64,000 bases of DNA, taken from the NCBI RefSeq assembly GCF_008932435.1, contig NZ_WBWE01000001.1:467237-531236 (forward strand). The letters are read 5' to 3'. The DNA comes from Brucella pseudintermedia (GTDB lineage: Bacteria > Pseudomonadota > Alphaproteobacteria > Rhizobiales > Rhizobiaceae). Shown here one piece after another: positions 58,333 to 64,000 of this stretch; within the stretch, counting starts at the first letter, position 1, and each line of letters opens with the position of its first letter. Made by a program: the position numbers and the translations under genes. The notes below the pieces were generated by a model that was not told the origin of the DNA, did no database searches, and was given only the letters and a program-made list of their open reading frames with translations.

Positions 58333-59523
58333 TCATCCTGCTTTTCCTGTCCGGACTACTCTGCCCAATCGGGAAAGCCGTTCGGCTATAATTTCTGTGT
58401 TAAACGGCTCGGAGGAGCTAGCTGCGTGTTGAGGCTTCGGACTAGCCGATTTCCGTCGCTCCTCGTCCTTCCGATCGCCATCTCCACTCCAGGAAGTAGG
58501 AGTGTCGTTGAACATTAATGCCAACAGGAAATAGACGAGTCGGGGAGTCCATTTTTCACCGAGGGCGGTCCGATGACCATCAATGTTAAGTCGCGCTGCA
58601 ACATCCCTCGGCTTTCGGGTACCCGTCCGCGCATAGGATTTCACTATAGGTTCGAGTCTTCCAAAGAGCTCGGCAAACGGCACTTTTTTGCTGTCAAAAT
58701 GAACCATCTCCGCTTTTGTCATGTCGTATTTTGGAGCGCCGGTTTTGCTTGCGGGCTTCATTTTTCGGATCAATTGCCCTTGGATCTTTCTGCTAGCCAA
58801 TATAGCGGGAGCCTTAGGCGTGGCGACGGGAGGCGAAGTAACAGCTTGCTGAATCGGCTCCGCGGCTCGTTCGACCCACGCCCCGGAAACGAAAACCACT
58901 GGCTGCAAAGTGTCGCGATCTACAAATGAAATCTCACTGCCGCGAACACTAACAAAGTCTCCGGCCTCGAAAAGAGGCATTGCCGATCTGCACGTGAAGC
59001 GAAACTGCTCAGTTGTATCAGAGTCGAGAAACTCGCCCTCAACCCTGTTCTCGTCGCCTCGCCTTTCAACGGATTGCACGACTATAAGGGTCCATTCTTC
59101 AGGCCGTCTGCGCCCGAAAACCTTGTAGCGGGAGAGACCTGCGGTGTACGCGGCGCTGAGCAACTCGATAACCTGCCCTCGTGAGCGTCTGGTGGGAGCG
59201 CCGAAAGCCGCAATCGACGGGCGTGACTTGTAGCGTGGGCGATCAGTACAAGGATGCTTCGGCCATGGCGGCCCCAGGTCATCAAAGTAAACTTTACTGC
59301 CGGACGCGTTCGCATAGAAAAACACAGGAGCCCCGCACTCTGGGCACCGGGCATTTGAATTAACGAAGCATCCGGAGACAGAATTCGCGTTATTTTGCTT
59401 CAATAAAACTCTTGCATCTCGGTACCGAAAGCTTTCGGTAAGCTGGAGCCTATTGATCCTAGAACGACCGTAGTTTACGCACCATCCGCATGAACAATCA
59501 GGGTAATGATTATAACCTGCCAT
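58333..59523 (-). CDS. Zinc-ribbon protein of unknown function
   Basis: I do not recognise a characterised family. The 396-residue protein starts MAGYNHYPDCSCGWCVNYGR (C10, C12, C15), then CPECGAPVFFY (C60, C63) and DDLGPPWPKHPC (H90, C92), which can form one or two zinc sites. A central Pro/Ala/Lys-rich part follows. Near residues 300-330, RDVAARLNIDGHRTALGEKW then TPRLV resembles the small DNA-binding helix pair seen after the catalytic domain of serine recombinases. A ribosome-binding GAGG lies 9 bases before the ATG. It may bind nucleic acid. It is in the accessory segment. Confidence 0.6.
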   Translation of the reverse strand: MAGYNHYPDCSCGWCVNYGRSRINRLQLTESFRYRDARVLLKQNNANSVSGCFVNSNARCPECGAPVFFYANASGSKVYFDDLGPPWPKHPCTDRPRYKSRPSIAAFGAPTRRSRGQVIELLSAAYTAGLSRYKVFGRRRPEEWTLIVVQSVERRGDENRVEGEFLDSDTTEQFRFTCRSAMPLFEAGDFVSVRGSEISFVDRDTLQPVVFVSGAWVERAAEPIQQAVTSPPVATPKAPAILASRKIQGQLIRKMKPASKTGAPKYDMTKAEMVHFDSKKVPFAELFGRLEPIVKSYARTGTRKPRDVAARLNIDGHRTALGEKWTPRLVYFLLALMFNDTPTSWSGDGDRKDEERRKSASPKPQHAASSSEPFNTEIIAERLSRLGRVVRTGKAG

Positions 59524-59665
59524 TTCGACACGCCTCGATCGGACGAAAATATCAGTCTGCCTTTCTTATTCTATGCAACGAAATTTAGAATGCATCATCT
59601 TGGGGAAAGGACGCCTCAATTGCCGCCGCCTTTCAATTCCTACCGTGACGGTCGACAATAAGCCC

Positions 59666-60406
59666 ATGATCACTCGCCCCGCCCTGATTCCCCTGATTGC
59701 TCCCATACTGCTTGCATTCCCGACGACGGAGGGAAGCGCCACGACGATAGCAGGAACGGCGAAAATTTCCGATGGCGACACCATAACGGTGAAGGGCACG
59801 AAGGTCCGGTTGAACGGCATTGATGCGCCGGAGACCGACCAGATCTGCATCGACACCGCCGAAAAGACATACCCTTGCGGGATCGCCGCACGTGACGAAT
59901 TGGTCCGGCTGGTTCATGACCGCACCGTTTCCTGCACGGGTAGCGAGGTTGACCGCTATGGCCGGCACATCATGACCTGCTTTGTAGGCAAGAAAGACCT
60001 CAACGCCGCAATGGTAGCTGGCGGCTGGGCGCTGGCATTCAGGCGCTACTCGGACATCTATGTTGGCCTGGAGAAAGCTGCGCGAGCGAGCCAAGCTGGT
60101 ATGTGGTCTGGGGCATTCATCGCACCATGGGATTGGCGTGGTCGTAGCCCACAAACCAAGATTCTTGGTGCCTCGTCGGTACCGATTAATGCGCAGCAGC
60201 ACCTGCTGCCGAAACCAGTAGCATCAGCAATTCCGACAACTGGTTGCCGGATCAAGGGCAACATCAGCCGAAACGGCAAACGCATCTATCATGTGCCAGG
60301 TCAGAAGGACTACGACAAGACCAAGATCACAGAGAGCCAGGGCGAGCGCTGGTTCTGTACGGAGAAGGAAGCGCAGGCGGCTGGCTGGCGCCGCGCTCGA
60401 AATTGA
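59666..60406 (+). CDS. Exported thermonuclease (SNase-like) with C-terminal Cys-rich tail
   Basis: The protein has 246 residues with an N-terminal signal segment (residues 5-24). The staphylococcal-nuclease domain has KVRLNGIDAPE (Arg and Glu) and SEVDRYGRHIM (second Arg), all three catalytic residues. The C-terminal part GCRIKGNISRNGKRIYHVPG and the later RWFCTEKEAQAAGWRRARN is the calcium-binding-like excalibur-type tail found on many secreted nucleases. It likely degrades extracellular DNA. The start at 59666 has no strong SD. Confidence 0.85.
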   Translation: MITRPALIPLIAPILLAFPTTEGSATTIAGTAKISDGDTITVKGTKVRLNGIDAPETDQICIDTAEKTYPCGIAARDELVRLVHDRTVSCTGSEVDRYGRHIMTCFVGKKDLNAAMVAGGWALAFRRYSDIYVGLEKAARASQAGMWSGAFIAPWDWRGRSPQTKILGASSVPINAQQHLLPKPVASAIPTTGCRIKGNISRNGKRIYHVPGQKDYDKTKITESQGERWFCTEKEAQAAGWRRARN

Positions 60407-60424
60407 TCACAGGTAATTCCCGCG

Positions 60425-61075
60425 TCAATGCAATGTCGCAGGCAGAAATCCGCCACCGCCTTTCATCATCTGTCGACGTGCACGGGTGCAATCAAGCACA
60501 ACGACGTTGATTTCCTTTTCCATAATCAGAGTCAGCTCGCGAACATGGTTGAACGTCTTGCCGAGATCGTCAGCTTCGACTGGCTTGGTATCGTCTAAGG
60601 CCAATTCACAAATCCCAGCCATCATCGCTCGGACATCACCGAGTACACCAAGTGCGGCATTAGCCTTCTCGGGAAGATCGATCGCGTCCAGATTGTTGAA
60701 CAGCCCCTCGACGAAGCCGTCCAACTCCTGACGGCGTAAAAGAGCAAGGCTGCCGAGCTCCAGCAGCGTCGAACCGGCCGGGACACGTGTCAGACGAAAC
60801 GGGTCAACGCGCTTTTGATGACGGGTCAGGGAGTTCCACAATTCGTTGATCAAGGCGCCGATCAACTCATTGACCGCATCCATGCTCTCCAACTCTGGCA
60901 GCTCACCACCCCACAGGTCCTTGACAATCTGCAATGGCTGTACAGACACGGGCGTCGCGATGCTGCCAAGAAACCGAGTGCGGATCTCATGATATGGCAC
61001 CGGGCAGGAATATTTCTCGAGCAGTCGCTGGATATGCTTTTCGTCCGCTGCTGGCGGCTTCGGCTTTTGTGCCAT
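60425..61075 (-). CDS. Hypothetical protein of the recombinase module
   Basis: The protein has 216 residues, soluble, mostly helical, without known motifs. GAGG six bases before ATG 61075 supports this start. Parts such as NELIGALINELWNSLTRHQKRVDPFRLTR look structured. It lies 85 bases downstream of the HTH gene on the same strand and is probably part of the same accessory unit. Function unknown. Confidence 0.6.
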   Translation of the reverse strand: MAQKPKPPAADEKHIQRLLEKYSCPVPYHEIRTRFLGSIATPVSVQPLQIVKDLWGGELPELESMDAVNELIGALINELWNSLTRHQKRVDPFRLTRVPAGSTLLELGSLALLRRQELDGFVEGLFNNLDAIDLPEKANAALGVLGDVRAMMAGICELALDDTKPVEADDLGKTFNHVRELTLIMEKEINVVVLDCTRARRQMMKGGGGFLPATLH

Positions 61076-61159
61076 CCATGACCTCACCAATATTCTGACC
61101 GCCGCGCCTATGCACTACAGTCAATTATTCTGTTTCAGTGAAGGCAAGACGGAAAGTAG

Positions 61160-61564
61160 TCAATCCCTCGGGGCAAACGGTTGCGAAATACCGAACACCG
61201 CTGCCATCTGCTGTGACCACGGCCGCTCTACGACAACCATCAGATCATTGAGCGACAACGCCGGCGGAATGCGGTGGAGGAGCAGTTTCTCGAGCACGTC
61301 CGGTGCGAGATAGGCCAGCCGAACCATGCGGCTGACGTAACGATCGGAGAGGTTTTCGGCCTTGGCAATATCGGCAATGGTTGAGGCCTCGCCGCGTTCG
61401 ATCCTGCGCCGCCAGTTCCAGGCGCGGGCGATGGCGCGCAACACATGCGCGTCCTGCATCCGAGCCTCGGTGGGCGTGTGCTCTGCTGGCGGCAGGATTT
61501 TCGGACGACCGTTCTTCTTGCGAATGGTCAGCGGAATGACCACGCGGATAGTATTCTCCGTCAT
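61160..61564 (-). CDS. Helix-turn-helix protein associated with the serine recombinase
   Basis: The protein has 134 residues. RGEASTIADIAKAENLSDRYVSRMVRLAYLAPDVLEKLL is a ParB/KorB-like helix-turn-helix. The start overlaps the recombinase stop by four bases (ATGA), so it is coupled to it. Small HTH proteins often accompany this type of recombinase in alphaproteobacteria and may be directionality or regulatory factors. That role is inference. Confidence 0.72.
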   Translation of the reverse strand: MTENTIRVVIPLTIRKKNGRPKILPPAEHTPTEARMQDAHVLRAIARAWNWRRRIERGEASTIADIAKAENLSDRYVSRMVRLAYLAPDVLEKLLLHRIPPALSLNDLMVVVERPWSQQMAAVFGISQPFAPRD

Positions 61565-62880
61565 GCCGCATCCTTTTCCATCGGCGGCGCCATCATCTGC
61601 CGCGCCAGCGTGCTGATGCCGTCATGACGCAGATCGATGGCAAGACCTGATGCACCCACGGTGACGCGGGCCACCAGAAGCTGGACGATGCGCGCCTGTT
61701 CGGCCGGAAACAGCGAAGCCCAGAGCTTGTCGAAATCGTGAAGCGCGGCAATCACCGCCTTGTCGTCGATGTCCGGCATGTCAGATTTCAGGGCGGCAAG
61801 TGCCCGCGCCCTCACTTCAGGCGTGGCGATCATGCGACGGATTTCCCCGACAACCGCATCCTCGACCATGGCAGCAGGAAGCCGCTGCGGTCCTTCCGCA
61901 TCGGTGGGTCGGTTTCGGATCAGGTCCATCGAGGTGTAGTAACGATAGAGCTTGCTGCCCTTCTTCGTGGCTGTCGGCGTCATGGCAGCGCCAGTGTCGG
62001 TAAAGATCAGCCCCCTCAGCATCGCCGGTGTCTGATCTCTTGATGCGGCAGCACGCAGCCGAGGACCGGTCTTAAGCACAGATTGGACCGCGTCCCACAG
62101 CTCGCGATCGATGATGGCCTCATGCTCGCCCGGATAACTGGTCCCCTTGTGAACGGCCTCGCCGATATAGACGCGATTGTTGATCAGCTTGTAGAGAAAG
62201 CCCTTGTCGATCAGCTTGCCACGCTTGTTGACGACACCCTCGGCAGCCAGCGCCTTCGCCAGCCTGGTGGCCGATCCGGTGGCCACAAAGCGCTCGAAGA
62301 TCATCCTGACCGTTTTGGCCTCTTCTTCATTGATCACCAGTTTCCGGTCGCGGACATCATAGCCAAGCGGGACATAGCCACCCATCCACATGCCCTTCCT
62401 GCGAGAAGCTGCGAATTTGTCGCGGATACGCTCGCCAATTACCTCGCGCTCGAATTGCGCGAACGACAGCAGGATGTTCAGCGTCAGCCGTCCCATGGAC
62501 GTCGTGGTGTTGAAGGACTGGGTGACGGAGACGAACGTCACCTGATTGCGTTCAAAAATCTCGACCAGCTTGGAAAAGTCCATCAGCGATCGCGACAGGC
62601 GGTCGATCTTGTAGACGACGATGACATCGATCAGTCCTGCTTCGACATCGGCCAGCAGTCGCTGCAATGCGGGTCGCTCCAGCGTGCCGCCGGAGTGGCC
62701 GCCATCGTCATAGCGTTCACGAATGGCAGCGAACCCTTCCGAGCGCTGGCTGGCGATATAGGCCTCGCAGGACTCACGCTGGGCATCGAGCGAATTGAAC
62801 TCCATCTCGAGCCCTTCCTCGCTCGATTTGCGCGTATAGATGGCGCAGCGCAAACGGCGCTGGGGCTGTCGAATATTCAT
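61561..62880 (-). CDS. Serine site-specific recombinase (resolvase/integrase type)
   Basis: The protein has 439 residues. CAIYTRKSSEEG (nucleophile Ser19), EFNSLDAQRESCEAYI, YKIDRLSRSLMDF and SVTQSFNTTTSMGRLTLNILLSFAQFEREVIGERIR are the resolvase domain. The Recombinase domain with HTH region includes NKRGKLIDKGFLYKLINNRVYIGEA. The zinc ribbon is replaced by LRGLIFTDTGAAMTPT without Cys, common in this alphaproteobacterial subfamily. It is a complete frame with strong SD GGAGTG. It may mobilise the surrounding element or be a relic. Confidence 0.9.
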   Translation of the reverse strand: MNIRQPQRRLRCAIYTRKSSEEGLEMEFNSLDAQRESCEAYIASQRSEGFAAIRERYDDGGHSGGTLERPALQRLLADVEAGLIDVIVVYKIDRLSRSLMDFSKLVEIFERNQVTFVSVTQSFNTTTSMGRLTLNILLSFAQFEREVIGERIRDKFAASRRKGMWMGGYVPLGYDVRDRKLVINEEEAKTVRMIFERFVATGSATRLAKALAAEGVVNKRGKLIDKGFLYKLINNRVYIGEAVHKGTSYPGEHEAIIDRELWDAVQSVLKTGPRLRAAASRDQTPAMLRGLIFTDTGAAMTPTATKKGSKLYRYYTSMDLIRNRPTDAEGPQRLPAAMVEDAVVGEIRRMIATPEVRARALAALKSDMPDIDDKAVIAALHDFDKLWASLFPAEQARIVQLLVARVTVGASGLAIDLRHDGISTLARQMMAPPMEKDAA

Positions 62881-63385
62881 CGTTCACTCCTGCGCGCATC
62901 GCCAAGGCCAAAGAAGCGATAGCCATTCCAGTTGCTGCCGGTGATCGCGCGCGCAGCAGCAGATAGCGATTTGAACCGTCGTCCCTGCCACTCGAAGCCA
63001 TCGCGCAGCACGGTGACGGTGTGTTCGACGCCGTCCCATTCTCGGACCAACCTCGTGCCAACAACCGGATTGCGAGGATCGGCGATGATCGCCTTACTGC
63101 CGGACTTGCCGTCGATCTCGTCGGCGAGCAGCTCCAGCGTCCGCCGCGTCTCGCGGGACAGGCCGCCGAGGGTCAGTTCCTGGACCCGGTAGCTGAGCCT
63201 CAGCTCGAGGTAACTGCGGCTGTTGTTCGGAGCGGGGGTCCGAAGAGGCTTTCCCACTTCGCCTTCAGCTCGACCACCGTCATTCGCTTCAGCGCTGCAA
63301 GCTGCGTGACCACGCTCGCGTCCGCCGCATCGCCGTTGCCCGGTTGCCATGGCGCAGCGTCAGTCTTTCTCTTTATTCCTGGCAT
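62877..63385 (-). pseudogene. DUF2924 gene, frameshifted in a G5 tract
   Basis: The N-terminal part (63385 to about 63240) reads VTQLAALKRMTVVELKAKWESLFGPP, the start of DUF2924. In another frame the rest, APNNSRSYLELRLSYRVQ then ELTLGGLSRETRRTLELLADEIDG and GTRLVREWDGVEHTVTVL, continues to 62877. One extra base in the GGGGG at 63234-63238 would join both. GGAGGG precedes the ATG at 63385. DUF2924 genes usually precede this recombinase. It could be a true mutation or a sequencing error. Confidence 0.78.
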
Positions 63386-63609
63386 TATTGCCCTCCAACT
63401 CGGTTGCTCGGTTTGCGACGACCAACACGGCGTTTGAGGGCGAGAATGTCCAATGAACTGTCTCGGCCGGCGGCAGATAAATGATTGGACTGTTCGGCCA
63501 GGATGCGCCTCAGCCCGGCGGCGAGGATCGCTCCGACTTCACCAAGCCGCTCATCGGCCGTCATGCGGTCGGGTGACAAGGGGTTCGGGGCGGAGGAAAT
63601 GTTGTGCAT
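63385..63609 (-). CDS. Small hypothetical protein of the recombinase module
   Basis: The protein has 74 residues from ATG 63609; a TTG at 63627 is possible. PLSPDRMTADERLGEVGAILAAGLRRI is a recurring small protein found before DUF2924 and recombinase in alphaproteobacteria. It is basic at the end. Its stop overlaps the DUF2924 start. Function unknown. Confidence 0.68.
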   Translation of the reverse strand: MHNISSAPNPLSPDRMTADERLGEVGAILAAGLRRILAEQSNHLSAAGRDSSLDILALKRRVGRRKPSNRVGGQ

Positions 63610-63664
63610 GAAACCGTTCGCAATCAATCCTGATCAGAGAACGGTAGATGCAAAACCTATAAAT

Positions 63665-63686
63665 ACAAGCGATTTCAATCGCTTGT
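63665..63686. repeat. Perfect 22-base palindrome upstream of the recombinase module
   Basis: ACAAGCGATT (63665-63674), TC, AATCGCTTGT (63677-63686). It sits between the small gene start (63609) and the stop of the S24 protein (63770). It may be an operator or a terminator stem. Confidence 0.6.
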
Positions 63687-63769
63687 CTGGTTGTCGCGAA
63701 ATCATGCGCATTGGATCGAAGTGCGCACCGGTGGAAAAGCGTCGACCAATGGGCAAGACCATGGCCGAC

Positions 63770-64000
63770 TCAGATCTCCCGACCAAACCAGCGGATTCGC
63801 CCGATGATCCTGATTTCTTCGGCGGTGCGCTCATAGGGGCTGTAGAAGGTGTTGTCGGAAATGATCCGCACCTGCGGCGGCTCCGAATTCGGGATGTGCT
63901 CGAGGCGTTTGGCGACGAGCCCCATGCCGTCGAACAGCACGAAGATGCCCGGCGGGGTCGGCATGCAGCGGGCAAGGTCGACGAGCACGACGTCGCCGTC
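63770..64000 (-). CDS. S24-type phage repressor/regulator, partial (cut by window edge)
   Basis: Only the last 76 residues are in the window (frame continuous to base 64000). The sequence DGDVVLVDLARCMPTPPGIFVLFDGMGLVAKRLEHIPNSE followed by VRIISDNTFYSPYERTAEEIRIIGRIRWFGREI is the C-terminal peptidase S24/LexA-like domain of CI-type repressors. The Lys in VAKRLE matches the catalytic Lys. It likely controls the accessory element. The N-terminal HTH would be beyond the edge. Confidence 0.8.
   Translation of the reverse strand, partial: DGDVVLVDLARCMPTPPGIFVLFDGMGLVAKRLEHIPNSEPPQVRIISDNTFYSPYERTAEEIRIIGRIRWFGREI

Noticed and set aside
63634..63975. Minus-strand frame overlapping the S24 gene
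   Set aside because: The other frame (63770-64000) carries clear LexA/S24 sequence, so this one is its shadow.

Overview
The window is chromosomal DNA of an alphaproteobacterium of the order Hyphomicrobiales, very probably the Brucella/Ochrobactrum group. The reasons are close matches (from memory) of ArgB, Glk and MsrA to Brucella proteins, the gene runs rpmH-rnpA-yidC-engB-argB and def-fmt-truA, and a tandem AGGGCAGT octamer array of the kind used for Brucella 'HOOF-print' typing. Most of the window is high-GC core genome with long antisense shadow frames. Nothing here fixes the species.

Layout. 1-2.6 kb: a cut-off VapB-type antitoxin, then a His-rich CobW/COG0523 GTPase behind a Zur-box-like palindrome, and a WD40 propeller. 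2.6-7.9 kb: secreted hydrolase, the periplasmic methionine sulfoxide repair pair msrPQ, a DUF4105 membrane protein, RidA and a SnoaL-like protein. 7.9-14.1 kb: rpmH-rnpA-yidC, engB, argB, a HAD hydrolase and a DUF817 membrane protein. 14.1-25.4 kb: an AT-rich orphan membrane gene, a LOG protein, dapD, two paralogous small exported proteins, a transglutaminase-like protease, dapE, truA-fmt-def, rmuC, a SelW-like protein and a second AT-rich orphan. 25.4-40.2 kb: lepA, an NDUFA9-like protein, uppP, GST, queG, an epimerase, a FloR-like phenicol exporter with a structured leader, mepA, mgsA, glk, an MsbA-type ABC transporter, dapB, gpmA and tRNA-Leu. 40.2-57.4 kb: bluB, lysoplasmalogenase with an aldehyde dehydrogenase, a phosphodiesterase-like EEP protein, cardiolipin synthase, HdeD, prfC with an APH(3')-like kinase, an ECF41 sigma factor with its carboxymuconolactone-decarboxylase partner, coaBC, ubiB, ubiE, upp, slyX, msrA. 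57.8-64 kb: tRNA-Ser(GGA) followed by an accessory segment with a zinc-ribbon protein, a secreted nuclease, a serine-recombinase module (recombinase, HTH protein, frameshifted DUF2924, small ORF) and the end of an S24-type repressor.

How genes work together. dapD, dapE and dapB are three steps of the succinylase lysine/diaminopimelate pathway. MepA, UppP and DAP synthesis all feed peptidoglycan. MsrPQ and MsrA repair oxidised methionine in the periplasm and cytoplasm. RNase P protein, L34 and YidC share one strong promoter. UbiE, UbiB and CoaBC lie in one minus-strand run. Intrinsic resistance candidates are the FloR-like exporter and the APH(3')-like kinase.

The most unusual things seen are: a 9-codon leader ORF followed directly by mutually exclusive hairpins before the FloR-like gene; a ribbon-helix-helix antitoxin-type domain at the N-terminus of CoaBC with an inverted repeat just upstream of its start codon; an exact ECF41-type promoter before the CMD-sigma operon; twin long hairpins between yidC and engB; and a zinc-ribbon protein of unknown function next to the tRNA-Ser.
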